Origin: Microbacterium azadirachtae
Lineage (GTDB): Bacteria; Actinomycetota; Actinomycetes; Actinomycetales; Microbacteriaceae
Assembly: GCF_000956545.1 (NCBI RefSeq)
Contig: NZ_JYIT01000084.1
Location: forward strand, 124,001-188,000
Direction of reading: 5' to 3'
DNA length: 64,000 bases
The translations under genes were made by a program, and so were the position numbers. Positions 55,315-64,000 of this stretch are shown here, in pieces. The notes under the pieces were generated by a model. It was not told the DNA's origin. It made no database searches and saw only the letters and a program-made list of their open reading frames with translations. How positions within the stretch are numbered: the stretch's first letter is position 1; each line of letters opens with the position of its first letter.

Positions 55315-56085
55315 CTACTCGGCGCGCAGGCGGAGCTGCGCCATGCCGCCGTCGACCTCGATCGACGTGCCCGTGGTCGAGCCGGAGGCCGGGCTGACCA
55401 GGTACGCGACGGCGCCGGCGACCTCGTCCGGCGACACCAGCCGGCCATGCGGCTGACGTGCGTTGAGAGCGGCCCGCTCGGCCGCGGGGTCGGCGGCGGC
55501 GTCCAGCAGACGACCCACCCACGGGGTGTCGGCGGTGCCGGGGTTGACGGCGTTCACGCGGATCCCCTCGCGCAGGTGATCCGCGGCCATCGCACGGGTG
55601 AGAGCCGACACGGCGCCCTTCGACGCCGAGTAGAGTGCGCGCTGGGGAAGGCCTGTGGTGGAGGCGATCGACGCGGTGTTGCAGATGGCCGCCGCGGGGG
55701 ACCGGCGCAGCCACGGCAGCGCCGCCGCCGACACGCGGGCGATGCCGGTGACGTTGATCGACAGCACGCGTGCCCACTCGTCGTCGTCGTTGGCCGCGAC
55801 GTCGCCCTGGGCGCCGATGCCGGCGTTGTTCACGAGGATGTCGATCCGACCGAAGCGCTCGCCGATCGCGGCGACGGCGGCGTCGACGCTCGCGCGGTCG
55901 GACACATCCGCGGTGAAGGCGGCGAAGTGCGGATCCGCACCGGCGACGTCGCGGTCCAGCACGGCGATCTGCGCACCCTGCCCGTGCAGCTGCGTCGCGA
56001 TCGCCGCGCCGATGCCGGACGCGCCGCCCGTGACGATCGCGACGAGCCCCTCCAGCGGCGCTCCCTGAGTCTGTCGAACGGTCAT
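55315..56085 (-). CDS. SDR, probable 2-keto-3-deoxy-L-fuconate dehydrogenase
   Basis: The 256-residue SDR has TGGASGIG, NNAG, a catalytic serine and YSASK. In the fucose pathway it should oxidise 2-keto-3-deoxy-L-fuconate to the 2,4-diketo acid; this rests on context. The start overlaps the upstream hydrolase stop (ATGA). The first codons (TVRQTQGA) derive from a copy of a genomic repeat. The C-terminus RLRAE ends with TAG. Confidence 0.88.
   Translation of the reverse strand: MTVRQTQGAPLEGLVAIVTGGASGIGAAIATQLHGQGAQIAVLDRDVAGADPHFAAFTADVSDRASVDAAVAAIGERFGRIDILVNNAGIGAQGDVAANDDDEWARVLSINVTGIARVSAAALPWLRRSPAAAICNTASIASTTGLPQRALYSASKGAVSALTRAMAADHLREGIRVNAVNPGTADTPWVGRLLDAAADPAAERAALNARQPHGRLVSPDEVAGAVAYLVSPASGSTTGTSIEVDGGMAQLRLRAE
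56063..56083 (-). repeat. Repeat copy fused to the SDR N-terminus
   Basis: CCCTGAGTCTGTCGAACGGTC is a two-mismatch copy of the element intact at 48484-48507. It encodes residues 2-8 of the SDR, so the repeat has inserted at, or been captured by, the start of a gene. Confidence 0.6.
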
Positions 56086-56942
56086 GCTCGTGCCTCCCAT
56101 GCGGTGAATTCCTGACGCTGGCTGCCCAGCCCCTCGATGTCGATCTCCACCACGTCGCCGGGGCGGAGGTAGGGGAACCTGCCGCCGAACGCCACGCCCT
56201 GCGGCGTGCCGGTGAGGATCAGATCGCCCGGCTCCAGCGTCATGTACTGCGAGATGTGATGCACGATTTCGGCGACGGAGAAGATCATGTCGCTCGTCGA
56301 CGAGTCCTGGCGGGGCTCGCCGTTCACGAAGCTGCGCAGACGCAGGTTCTGCACGTCGACCTCGTCCGGGGTGACCAGCCAGGGGCCGGTCGGGTTGAAG
56401 CCGAAGGCGGCCTTGCCCTTGGACCACTGTCCAGCGGACACCTCCATCTGGAACGCCCGCTCGGACACGTCGTTGCACACCACATAGCCGGCGATGTGGG
56501 CCGCGGCCTCGTCGGGGGAGTCGAGGTATGCGGTGCGTGCGCCGATCACGACGCCCAGCTCCACCTCCCAATCCGTCTTCTCGCTGCCGCGCGGGATCGT
56601 CACCGCGTCGTCCGGGCCGACGACCGTGTTCGGGGTCTTCAGGAACAGGATCGGCACCGCAGGCGGCTCCGCCCCGGACTCGCGGGCGTGCGCCGCATAG
56701 TTCTGGCCGACGCAGATCACGGCGCTGGGCCGGACGATCGGCGCGCCGATGCGCAGGTCCTCTGCGCCGGCGAGCTCGGGGAGGCGGCCCGAGGCCAGCG
56801 CGGCCTGCGTGCGCCCGACCGGGTCGGCGGCGAGGAAGTCACCGTTCACATCGGAGGTCACCGGCCTCAGATCGTAATGGCGGCCATCGACGATGACGAC
56901 GGGGATCTCGGATCCGGGATCGCCCAGACGCGCGAACTTCAT
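56082..56942 (-). CDS. FAH-family hydrolase, probable 2,4-diketo-3-deoxy-L-fuconate hydrolase
   Basis: The 286-residue protein has the FAH metal and active-site motifs GQNYAAHARESG, FLKTPNTVVGPDD, DWEVELGVVIG, CNDVSERAFQ and GDLILTGTPQGV. In fucose loci this enzyme splits the diketo acid to pyruvate and L-lactate. It is the first gene of the minus-strand operon that starts at the divergent promoter 57012-57045. Confidence 0.9.
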   Translation of the reverse strand: MKFARLGDPGSEIPVVIVDGRHYDLRPVTSDVNGDFLAADPVGRTQAALASGRLPELAGAEDLRIGAPIVRPSAVICVGQNYAAHARESGAEPPAVPILFLKTPNTVVGPDDAVTIPRGSEKTDWEVELGVVIGARTAYLDSPDEAAAHIAGYVVCNDVSERAFQMEVSAGQWSKGKAAFGFNPTGPWLVTPDEVDVQNLRLRSFVNGEPRQDSSTSDMIFSVAEIVHHISQYMTLEPGDLILTGTPQGVAFGGRFPYLRPGDVVEIDIEGLGSQRQEFTAWEARA

Positions 56943-57011
56943 GGTTCTCCTGCCTTCTCAGGGGGACGGGCGGGAGCCGGCGCGACGACGAGTCTGCGAA
57001 GGATCCCTGCG

Positions 57012-57045
57012 TTGACAGTATAGACATCGGATGTTTACACTCCAA
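57012..57045. promoter_or_regulatory. Divergent fucose promoters with operator 2
   Basis: The perfect palindrome ACATC-G-GATGT (57024-57034) sits in the spacers of two promoters. Plus strand: TTGACA (57012-57017), 18 bases, TACACT (57036-57041), towards the dehydratase. Minus strand: TTGGAG (complement of 57040-57045), 17 bases, TATACT (complement of 57017-57022), towards the hydrolase. Repressor binding would close both. Confidence 0.7.
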
Positions 57046-57110
57046 CTGTCACGCAGTGCCCGGTCATCCGAGCCGGCGCTCCGCGACACCCGGCCCAGAA
57101 CAGGAGAACC

Positions 57111-58418
57111 GTGAGCCGTATCGTCGCGCTGGAGACCAGCGACATCCGCTTCCCCACGTCGCTCAGCCTCGACGGCTCTGATGCGATGAACCCCGATCCC
57201 GACTACTCTGCGGCGTACGTGATCGTGCGCACCGACGCGGAGGACGGGATCGAGGGGCACGCGTTCGTGTTCACGATCGGCCGCGGCAACGACGTGCAGG
57301 TCGCGGGCATCGACGCGCTCGCCGGGCATCTGGTCGGACGCGAGGTCGAGCCGCTGCTCGACGACATGGGCGGCGTCTTCCGCGAGCTCATCGGCGACTC
57401 GCAGCTGCGCTGGCTCGGCCCGGAGAAGGGCGTCATGCACATGGCGATCGGCGCCGTGATCAACGCCCTCTGGGACATCAAGGCCAAGCGGGCGGGCCTG
57501 CCGCTGTGGCAGCTGCTGAGCAGGATGACCCCCGAGGAGATCGTCGATCTCGTCGACTTCCGCTACCTCACCAACGCACTCACCCGCGACGACGCGCTGG
57601 CGATCCTGCGCGCGGCGGAGCCCGGTCGCGCAGACCGCGAGCGGGAGCTGCGGGCGACCGGCTACCCCGGGTACACGACGAGCCCCGGCTGGCTCGGCTA
57701 CTCCGACGACAAGCTCGAGCGGCTGGCGCGCGAGGCCATGGCGGACGGCTTCACACAGATCAAGCTCAAGGTCGGCGCGGACCTCGACGACGACATCCGT
57801 CGCTTCCGCAAGGCCCGCGAGGTCTGCGGCCCCGACTTCCCGATCGCGATCGACGCGAACCAGCGCTGGGAGGTGTCCGAGGCCATCGCCTGGGTCAACG
57901 CGCTCGCCGAATTCCACCCCGCCTGGATCGAGGAGCCGACGAGCCCCGACGACGTCCTCGGGCACGCCGAGATCGCGCGCGGCGTCGCGCCGATCCGCGT
58001 CGCCACCGGCGAGCACGCGCAGAACCGCGTCGTCTTCAAGCAGCTGCTGCAGGCCGAGGCGATCCAGGTGATGCAGATCGACGCCGTGCGCGTCGCCGGC
58101 GTCAACGAGAACATCGCGAACCTGCTGCTCGCCGCGAAGTTCGGCATCCCGGTCTGCCCGCACGCGGGCGGTGTGGGACTGTGCGAGGCCGTGCAGCATC
58201 TCTCGATGTTCGACTTCGTCGCCGTCTCCGGCAGCCGGGAGGGGCGCATGATCGAGTACGTGGATCACCTGCACGAGCACTTCGTGGTGCCGACCGACAT
58301 CCGCGGCGGCTCGTACACGGCGCCGATCACGCCGGGCAACGGCATGGAGATGAAGAGCGCCAGCCGTGCCGAGTACGCCTGGACCGGCGAGCACCGGACG
58401 GAGGGTGTCCATGTCTGA
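57111..58418 (+). CDS. L-fuconate dehydratase
   Basis: The 435-residue enolase-superfamily enzyme removes water from L-fuconate. It has the mandelate-racemase-type lysine pair FTQIKLKVG, metal ligands in [19 protein letters not shown] and ATGEHAQNR, and the histidine in CPHAGGVGL. The start is GTG at 57111 with AGGAG upstream. Its end overlaps the aldo/keto reductase gene by eight bases. Confidence 0.92.
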   Translation: MSRIVALETSDIRFPTSLSLDGSDAMNPDPDYSAAYVIVRTDAEDGIEGHAFVFTIGRGNDVQVAGIDALAGHLVGREVEPLLDDMGGVFRELIGDSQLRWLGPEKGVMHMAIGAVINALWDIKAKRAGLPLWQLLSRMTPEEIVDLVDFRYLTNALTRDDALAILRAAEPGRADRERELRATGYPGYTTSPGWLGYSDDKLERLAREAMADGFTQIKLKVGADLDDDIRRFRKAREVCGPDFPIAIDANQRWEVSEAIAWVNALAEFHPAWIEEPTSPDDVLGHAEIARGVAPIRVATGEHAQNRVVFKQLLQAEAIQVMQIDAVRVAGVNENIANLLLAAKFGIPVCPHAGGVGLCEAVQHLSMFDFVAVSGSREGRMIEYVDHLHEHFVVPTDIRGGSYTAPITPGNGMEMKSASRAEYAWTGEHRTEGVHV

Positions 58419-59424
58419 GCGGCCGACCGCATCCGGCACCCTCTCCGCCGACTCCCGCCGTTCCGCTTCCCGCACCGGCGTGGCGGCCCTGGGCTACGGG
58501 GCCGCGAACGTGGGGAACCTGTTCCGGCCGCTGACCGACGAGCAGGCCTGGGCAGTGCTCGACGCGGCCTGGGAGAGCGGCATCCGTGCCTACGACACCG
58601 CCCCGCACTACGGCCTCGGACTCTCGGAGCGGCGGCTCGGCGCGTTCCTGCGCACCAAGCCGCGCGACGAGTACGTGCTCTCCACCAAGGCCGGCCGCCT
58701 TCTGCGTCCCAATCCCGACCACGTCGAGGGCGGGCTCGACACCGCCAACGACTTCTTCGTGCCCGACGAGCTCCGCCGCGTGTGGGACTTCTCCGCGGAC
58801 GGCATCCGCGCCAGCCTCGACGAGTCGCGCGAGCGCCTCGGGATCGAGCGGATCGACATCCTGTATCTTCACGACCCCGAGCGCCACGATCTGGATCTGG
58901 CTCTCGCCGAGGCGTTCCCCGCCCTCGAGGCGCTGCGCGCCGAGGGGCAGGTCGGCCGCATCGGCATCGGGTCCATGACGGCCGACGCCCTGACGGCGGC
59001 CGTCCGCTCGGCCGACCTCGACACGATCATGGTCGCGGGACGCTACACGCTGCTCGAGCAGCCGGCCGCCGCGGAGGTCATCCCCGCGTGCGCCGAGCGG
59101 GGCACGCGCATCGTCGCGGCGTCGGTCTTCAACTCCGGCCTCCTCGCGCAGGACGAGCCGCAGCGCTCGGGGCGCTACGAGTACGGCGCCCTGACGGAGG
59201 AGCTGTGGCAGCGCCTGGTGCGGATCGCCGACGTGTGCCGTGCGCACGGCGTGCCGCTGCCCGCCGCCGCGATACAGTACCCGCTGCAGTCGCCGGTCGT
59301 GGAGGCCGTCGTGGTCGGCGGCAGCCGGCCGGAGCAGCTCCGTCAGAACGCCGAGCTGGCGGCGCTCGAGATCCCCGCCGGCCTCTGGCGCGACCTGGCC
59401 GACCAGGGCCTCATCCCGGCCTGA
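58411..59424 (+). CDS. Aldo/keto reductase, probable L-fucose dehydrogenase
   Basis: The 337-residue enzyme has the AKR tetrad region [25 protein letters not shown] and LYLHDPE, and resembles the pyridoxal/L-galactose/L-fucose dehydrogenase branch. It should oxidise L-fucopyranose to the lactone. The ATG at 58411 overlaps the dehydratase end and follows GGAGGG. Confidence 0.9.
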   Translation: MSERPTASGTLSADSRRSASRTGVAALGYGAANVGNLFRPLTDEQAWAVLDAAWESGIRAYDTAPHYGLGLSERRLGAFLRTKPRDEYVLSTKAGRLLRPNPDHVEGGLDTANDFFVPDELRRVWDFSADGIRASLDESRERLGIERIDILYLHDPERHDLDLALAEAFPALEALRAEGQVGRIGIGSMTADALTAAVRSADLDTIMVAGRYTLLEQPAAAEVIPACAERGTRIVAASVFNSGLLAQDEPQRSGRYEYGALTEELWQRLVRIADVCRAHGVPLPAAAIQYPLQSPVVEAVVVGGSRPEQLRQNAELAALEIPAGLWRDLADQGLIPA

Positions 59425-59468
59425 CGCAGGCCGCGCAGCGACAGCAACCGCAGGACGAGAGGAAGCGC

Positions 59469-59888
59469 ATGCTCGAAGGAATCCACCCGCTGCTCACCGG
59501 TGAGCTGCTGCTGCATCTGGACCGGATGGGTCACTCCGACGCGGTGGTCGTCGCGGACGCGCATTTCCCGGCGTGGGCGCTCGGCGCGCGCGTCGTGGAT
59601 CTGCCCGGCACGACGACGCCCGCCGTGGTCGCGGCGATCCGCTCGGTGCTGCCGCTGGACGATGTGCCGGGCATGGACCTGATGACCTCGGCCGACGGCG
59701 TCGTGCTGGACGTGCAGCGCGAGCTCATGGATGCCGCAGGCACCGACGAGGACAGCACGCGCTTCGTGGAGCGCTTCGCCTACTACGACGTCGCCCGCGG
59801 CGCGTACCTGGTGGTGCGCACGGGGGAGACCCGCAAGTACGGCAACGCCCTGCTTCGCAAGGGCGTCGTCGGCCACCCTTCCGCCTGA
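59469..59888 (+). CDS. fucU: L-fucose mutarotase
   Basis: FucU interconverts the anomers of L-fucose, feeding the dehydrogenase. The 139-residue protein (MLEGIHPLLTGELLLHLDRM...) has the RbsD/FucU features GHSDAVVVADAHFPAW, RFAYYDVARGAYLVVRTGE and KYGNALLRKGVV. The ATG at 59469 follows GAGAGGAAG. Confidence 0.94.
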   Translation: MLEGIHPLLTGELLLHLDRMGHSDAVVVADAHFPAWALGARVVDLPGTTTPAVVAAIRSVLPLDDVPGMDLMTSADGVVLDVQRELMDAAGTDEDSTRFVERFAYYDVARGAYLVVRTGETRKYGNALLRKGVVGHPSA

Positions 59889-59924
59889 GCGGATCCGCCG
59901 AGGATCAGAGGAGAACGAGCAGAG

Positions 59925-61193
59925 ATGCGACAGCAGTGGTTCGATGAGGCCCGGTTCGGGATGTTCGTGCACTTCGGCCTGTACAGCGGGGCCGCCCGGC
60001 ACGAATGGGTGCAGAACTACGAGCGCCTGACCGCGGAGGAGTACCGGGTGTACTTCGACCATTTCGACCCCGACCTGTTCGACGCCGTCGCGCTCGCGCG
60101 TCGGGCGAAGGCGACCGGGATGGGGTACGTGGTCCTCACCACCAAGCACCACGACGGGTTCTGCCTGTGGGACTCGGCGCTGACGGACTACACGTCGGTG
60201 ACCGCCTGCGGCAGGGATCTCGTCCGCGAGTACGTGGACGCCCTGCGCGCCGAAGGCCTTCGCGTGGGCCTCTACCACTCGCTGATCGACTGGCATCACC
60301 CGGACTTCACCGTCGACGCGAACCACCCGCGTCGGGACGACGCGGTCGAGCACGAGCGCAACGCCGGGCGGGACATGGCGCGTTACCGCTCCTACCTGCA
60401 CGGGCAGGTGCGGGAGCTGCTCACCCGGTACGGCGACATCGACTACCTGTTCTTCGACTTCACCTACCCGGAGGGATCCGGCGGGTGGGCCGGCAAGGGC
60501 CCGCAGGACTGGGATGCGGATGGGCTGCTCGCGCTGTGCCGCGAGCTGCAGCCGCAGATGCTCGTGAACGACCGTCTCGGCATCGCCGCCGACTTCGTCA
60601 CGCCGGAGCAGTATCAGCCGACGGCGCCGATCGTCGTGGACGGGGTGCCCCAGGTGTGGGAGGCATGCCAGACGATCAACGGCTCGTGGGGGTACCACCG
60701 CGACAACCACGACCAGAAGTCCGCGGTGCTGCTCGCGCAGATGCTGGCCGATTCGGTCTCGATGGACGGCAACATGCTGCTCAACATCGGTCCCGACGGA
60801 CGGGGGAGCATCGCGCCGCGGGACGAGGCCGTGCTCGCCGAGCTCGGCGAGTGGATGCGCCTGCACCGCTCCGCGATCGTCGGCGCCGGTCACGCGGCCT
60901 ACCCTGCTCCCCGCGAAGGGGTCTACACGCGCCGCGGCGACCGCCTCTACCTGCACCTGTTCTCGTGGCCGCTCGGCTATGTGCACCTCGAGGGGCTCGC
61001 GGGCCGCGTCTCCTACGCCCGGCTGCTGAACGACGGATCCTGGCTGAAGACCTCGGTCACGGATCCCGAGCAGCAGGCGACCCTGATGACCCCGGCGGGG
61101 GAGGCCGAGGGCACGCTGACCGTGCACCTGCCGGTGCGCCGCCCCGACGTGCTGATCCCCGTGATCGAGCTCACGCTCGCGCCGGGGGCCTGA
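59925..61193 (+). CDS. Alpha-L-fucosidase (GH29), cytoplasmic
   Basis: The 422-residue glycoside hydrolase family 29 enzyme releases L-fucose from fucosides. It shows WFDEARFGMFVHFGLYSG, TTKHHDGFCLWDS and the nucleophile aspartate in IDYLFFDFTYPEGSG. There is no signal peptide, so it acts on imported fucosides. GGAG-type sites and 36 bases separate it from fucU. Confidence 0.93.
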   Translation: MRQQWFDEARFGMFVHFGLYSGAARHEWVQNYERLTAEEYRVYFDHFDPDLFDAVALARRAKATGMGYVVLTTKHHDGFCLWDSALTDYTSVTACGRDLVREYVDALRAEGLRVGLYHSLIDWHHPDFTVDANHPRRDDAVEHERNAGRDMARYRSYLHGQVRELLTRYGDIDYLFFDFTYPEGSGGWAGKGPQDWDADGLLALCRELQPQMLVNDRLGIAADFVTPEQYQPTAPIVVDGVPQVWEACQTINGSWGYHRDNHDQKSAVLLAQMLADSVSMDGNMLLNIGPDGRGSIAPRDEAVLAELGEWMRLHRSAIVGAGHAAYPAPREGVYTRRGDRLYLHLFSWPLGYVHLEGLAGRVSYARLLNDGSWLKTSVTDPEQQATLMTPAGEAEGTLTVHLPVRRPDVLIPVIELTLAPGA

Positions 61194-61219
61194 GCGCCCC
61201 CGGTCACGCCGGCGACGCG

Positions 61220-62383
61220 TCAGGCGACCGGGTCGACCAGTTCCATCGCCAGGCGCGCCGCTCCGTAGAGCGCCGCGTCGGGACCCGTCCGCGCGGACTC
61301 GATACGCAAGGTCTGGGTGGCGAGCGGATGGCACGCCTCGTACACCCGGCTGCGCACCGCGGCGAGGAAGGGTTCGCTCGCGCTCATGCTCCCCGTGAGG
61401 AACACGGCGTGCGGGTTGAAGAAGTTGACCACGCCGGACAGCACCTGGCCGAGGTGCGTACCGGCCGTGCGCACCAGCGTGGTGGCGATCGGATCTCCGT
61501 TGCGCGCCAGCTCCAGCACCTCGGCGGCGCCGGCGGCGGCCACGCCGCGCTCGCGCATCTGCCGGACGAGGCCCGCCCCGCTCGCGATGGTCTCCAGACA
61601 GCCGTGGTTGCCGCAGGAGCAGGGGATGTCCGCGGCTTCGGCGACGCGCGTGTGGGTGATGTCGCCGGCCGCGGACGTGGCACCGCGGTGCACGGCACCC
61701 GCCACGATGATGCCGCTGCCGATGGCGGTCCCCGCCTTGACGGTGATGCTGTGCTGGTGGCGAGCGAGGCTGCGATGGTGCTCGCCCAGGGCCATGAGGT
61801 TCGCATCGTTGTCGACCACGGCGGGAACGCCGAAGCGCTCGGCCAGCGCGTCGCCGACGCGGAATCCTGGCCAGCCCGGCATGCGGGAGGGCTGATCCAC
61901 GCGGCCGGACTCGAAGTCGACCGGCCCGGGGAGCGCCATGCCCACTGCTCGGATGTCTGCATCGTCGGCGAGATCGCGCAGACCGGCCTCGACGAGCGCG
62001 AGCGTCGCCTCGGGACCGTCCGCGATCGTGATCGGAATCGTCGCCGTCCGGTCGAGGTGGCCGCCGAGATCGAGCAGTCCGAGTCGGGCGTGCTCGCCGC
62101 CCAACTCCGCGGCCAGTATGCGATGCGGCGTGCCGCCCAGGGAGAGACGGCGTGCGCGGCGTCCTCCCGAGGACTGAGCCTGACCGTTCTCCCTCAGGAC
62201 TCCGGCGTCAACGAGCTCCTGGACTCGCAGGGAGACGGTCGACGGGGCGATTCCGAGCAGTCGGGCGAGGTCGGATCGTGACAGTGCTTCGCCGCGCGTC
62301 ACCAGTTCCACGATCTGCCGGGCGTGGTCACCAGACGCTGCGGGTTCGCGGCGGTCCGTGGACCGGTCTGCGGACTGTGTCAT
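61220..62383 (-). CDS. ROK-family transcriptional regulator
   Basis: The 387-residue protein has an N-terminal winged helix (SRSDLARLLGIAPSTVSLRV) and a ROK sugar-kinase-like domain with zinc motif CSCGNHGCLE and VGMALPGPV. It is convergent with the fucosidase and divergent from the sugar importer, and is the likely second, local regulator of import. Confidence 0.9.
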   Translation of the reverse strand: MTQSADRSTDRREPAASGDHARQIVELVTRGEALSRSDLARLLGIAPSTVSLRVQELVDAGVLRENGQAQSSGGRRARRLSLGGTPHRILAAELGGEHARLGLLDLGGHLDRTATIPITIADGPEATLALVEAGLRDLADDADIRAVGMALPGPVDFESGRVDQPSRMPGWPGFRVGDALAERFGVPAVVDNDANLMALGEHHRSLARHQHSITVKAGTAIGSGIIVAGAVHRGATSAAGDITHTRVAEAADIPCSCGNHGCLETIASGAGLVRQMRERGVAAAGAAEVLELARNGDPIATTLVRTAGTHLGQVLSGVVNFFNPHAVFLTGSMSASEPFLAAVRSRVYEACHPLATQTLRIESARTGPDAALYGAARLAMELVDPVA

Positions 62384-62474
62384 GACACTTCCTTCGAGGT
62401 CGAATGAAGATCACTCTAGCGGAGTGTGTCCATCGTGCCGGGAATCATCACGGAAATCTCACGATCGAGTGCAG

Positions 62475-62561
62475 ACATCCGATGTTCGGATGGAGTTTCT
62501 CGCGTTCATCTGACAGGATGAAGGCACAACCCCGAATTACTTCGTTCGAACTCAAACGAAG
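62475..62561 (+). promoter_or_regulatory. Candidate operators before the sugar importer
   Basis: Two sites occur in the 209-base divergent region. A perfect ACATC-C-GATGT (62475-62485) is fucose operator 3. CTTCGTT (62540-62546) and AACGAAG (62555-62561) form a seven-base inverted repeat, possibly for the ROK protein. Confidence 0.6.
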
Positions 62562-62592
62562 CAAGATCTGTTCGTGCCTGAGGAGGCATTCA

Positions 62593-63852
62593 ATGAAGAA
62601 GACGCACCTCGTCCCTGTGGCGGCGTTCACCGTGGGCGCCGCCCTCGTCCTGACCGGCTGCGGAGGTTCGAGCAGCAGCGCCGGCGGCGACGACAAGACC
62701 GTCGTGGTCGACATGTGGGCCGGATCCGCCGACGACACCAAGGCGCTGCAGGCGCAGGTCGACGTCGCCAAGAAGCAGAACCCGGATCTGAAGATCGAGC
62801 TGCGCACCGCCCCCTGGAACGACTTCTTCACGAAGCTCACCACCAACATGGCCTCGGGCAACATGGCGTGCGTCACCGGGATGAACAGCGGCATGCTCTC
62901 CAGCTACACCTCCGGCTTCCAGAAGCTCACCGCGGACGACCTGAAGGCCGCCGGCCTCAAGGAGAGCGACTTCGCCGCCGGCACGACCGAGATCCTCAAG
63001 AACAAGGGCGAGCTCTACGGCCTGCCGTTCGACACGGCCACGATGCTCGTCTACTACAACGCGGACCAGCTGAAGGCCGCCGGCGCCGCCGAGCCCAAGC
63101 CGGGCTGGACCTTCGACGACTTCGAGAAGACCGCCAAGGCGGCCACCCGCGACGGCAAGCAGGGCTTCGCCGTCGGCATGGGCGACTTCCAGTGGCAGGC
63201 GCTGCCGATCGCCAAGGCGGGCGTGCAGCCCGCGACCAAGGACGGCAAGCTGCAGCTGACCGACAAGAAGTTCTCCGACGCCGCCACCTGGTACGCGGGC
63301 CTGGTCACCGACCAGAAGGTCGCCCTCCCGGTCGCCAGCGCCTCCGACGGCGGCTGGGGCGAGGACCAGTACTCCAACGGCAACGCCGCGATGGCCGTGG
63401 ACGGCACCTGGAACGCCGTGAGCTACCTGAAGAACCAGGCGGGCTTCACCGCCGGCATGGCGCCGCTGCCGGGCGAGGGCAAGGACTCCCTGAGCCTCAT
63501 CCTCGGCTCGGGCTACGGGATCTCGAAGACCTGCAAGAACAAGGACGCCGCGCTCAAGGTGCTCGGCTCGCTGCTCAGCAAGGACTCGCAGGACTACATC
63601 GCCTCCTCGGGCCGCAGCTACCCGGCGCGCACCGAGAGCCAGCCGCTGTACTTCCAGTCCATCGACGAGAAGTTCCGCCCGCAGGTGGAGGAGGTCTTCA
63701 AGGCCGCCTTCGCGAACGTGCAGGGACAGTACGTCACCGACAACTGGTCCAAGGTCGGCAGCTACATCCAGCCGCAGCTGGTGAGCGTCTACAACGGCCA
63801 GACCCCCATGTCCGAGGTGCTCAAGAACGCCCAGGACCAGTTCGGCAAGTGA
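62593..63852 (+). CDS. Sugar ABC transporter substrate-binding lipoprotein
   Basis: The 419-residue protein has a lipoprotein signal (VLTGC, cysteine 23) and a family 1 solute-binding fold ([62 protein letters not shown]). It should deliver fucose or fucosyl oligosaccharides to the permease that starts at 63917. AGGAGG precedes the ATG. Confidence 0.92.
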   Translation: MKKTHLVPVAAFTVGAALVLTGCGGSSSSAGGDDKTVVVDMWAGSADDTKALQAQVDVAKKQNPDLKIELRTAPWNDFFTKLTTNMASGNMACVTGMNSGMLSSYTSGFQKLTADDLKAAGLKESDFAAGTTEILKNKGELYGLPFDTATMLVYYNADQLKAAGAAEPKPGWTFDDFEKTAKAATRDGKQGFAVGMGDFQWQALPIAKAGVQPATKDGKLQLTDKKFSDAATWYAGLVTDQKVALPVASASDGGWGEDQYSNGNAAMAVDGTWNAVSYLKNQAGFTAGMAPLPGEGKDSLSLILGSGYGISKTCKNKDAALKVLGSLLSKDSQDYIASSGRSYPARTESQPLYFQSIDEKFRPQVEEVFKAAFANVQGQYVTDNWSKVGSYIQPQLVSVYNGQTPMSEVLKNAQDQFGK

Positions 63853-63858
63853 TCGACT

Positions 63859-63890
63859 CCCGGCCCGGCGGATCCGTCCGCCGGGCCGGG
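63859..63890 (+). terminator. Hairpin between sugar-binding protein and permease
   Basis: A perfect 14-base stem (CCCGGCCCGGCGGA and its complement) with loop TCCG starts six bases after the stop. It probably protects the binding-protein mRNA and reduces read-through to the permease. Confidence 0.75.
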
Positions 63891-63916
63891 ACACCATCCC
63901 GGAAGAAGGAGGAACG

Positions 63917-64000
63917 GTGACCATCGCCGCATCCCGCCGCCGCGCGTCGCAAGGCCGTCGCGGTTCCTCGCCCCGTCGCGGCTCCCTGAGCCGCACGGAG
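63917..64000 (+). CDS. 5' end of a sugar ABC permease gene (cut by the window)
   Basis: GTG at 63917 with AAGGAGG five bases upstream opens 28 codons rich in Arg and Ser (MTIAASRRRASQ...), a usual cytoplasmic N-terminus of sugar permeases. Its place after a binding-protein gene makes it the first permease subunit. No membrane helix is reached before the edge. Confidence 0.75.
   Translation, partial: MTIAASRRRASQGRRGSSPRRGSLSRTE

Overview
The window is high-GC actinobacterial DNA, most like Microbacterium or a close relative in the Microbacteriaceae. Evidence: strong G/C bias at third codon positions; the actinobacterial gene order ftsK-pgsA-cinA-clgR-DUF3046-recA-recX-miaB-miaA; a one-piece tmRNA encoding the tag ANAKRTDFALAA; a LexA box of the TCGAAC-N4-GTTCGA type before recA; a DtxR/IdeR-type iron box; and many genes whose start codon lies only 6 to 7 bases after a TANNNT -10 hexamer, the layout of leaderless mRNAs. 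About 63 protein genes, one tmRNA and one tRNA-Lys are supported.

Layout. 1-12.4 kb: thioredoxin/DUF4395 pair, thyA-folA, an SDR, an AbiEi/DUF559 nuclease-like gene bracketed by short repeats, Nudix hydrolase, an orphan EF-Tu domain-2 protein, dapA, RNase J, ftsK, pgsA, cinA. 12.4-18.3 kb: clgR, DUF3046, recA, recX, miaB, miaA, acetyltransferase. 18.3-23 kb: a large LuxR regulator, a DUF4242 protein and a PopR-like regulator facing two clpP paralogues. 23-30 kb: dapF, a methyltransferase, hflX, an LPXTG surface protein, a SIMPL protein, a small secreted protein and ssrA (tmRNA). 30-43.5 kb: small enzymes, an NRAMP-like carrier, a HisN-like phosphatase, tRNA-Lys, MFS/MarR pair, an IclR-controlled CoA-transferase/thiolase operon and a second MFS carrier. 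43.5-49.6 kb: otsAB (trehalose) and ilvBNC (branched-chain amino acids). 49.7-53.6 kb: a ferric iron ABC importer. 53.6-64 kb: an L-fucose locus that runs past the right edge.

How the genes work together. The fucose locus encodes every step of the non-phosphorylating route: import of fucosides, cytoplasmic alpha-L-fucosidase, mutarotase, dehydrogenase, lactonase, dehydratase, second dehydrogenase and a final hydrolase giving pyruvate and lactate. The same 11-base palindrome, ACATC-S-GATGT, stands before three of its transcription units (one copy has a single end-base change), which suggests one GntR-family regulon. The PopR-like regulator ends in FYALAA, matching the end of the genome's own ssrA tag, and shares a 19-base box with the neighbouring clpP operon. 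One ClpP of that pair has alanine where the catalytic serine belongs.

No insertion sequence, prophage or CRISPR array was seen. The least housekeeping-like segment is the DUF559 gene and its repeats (3.25-4.6 kb).
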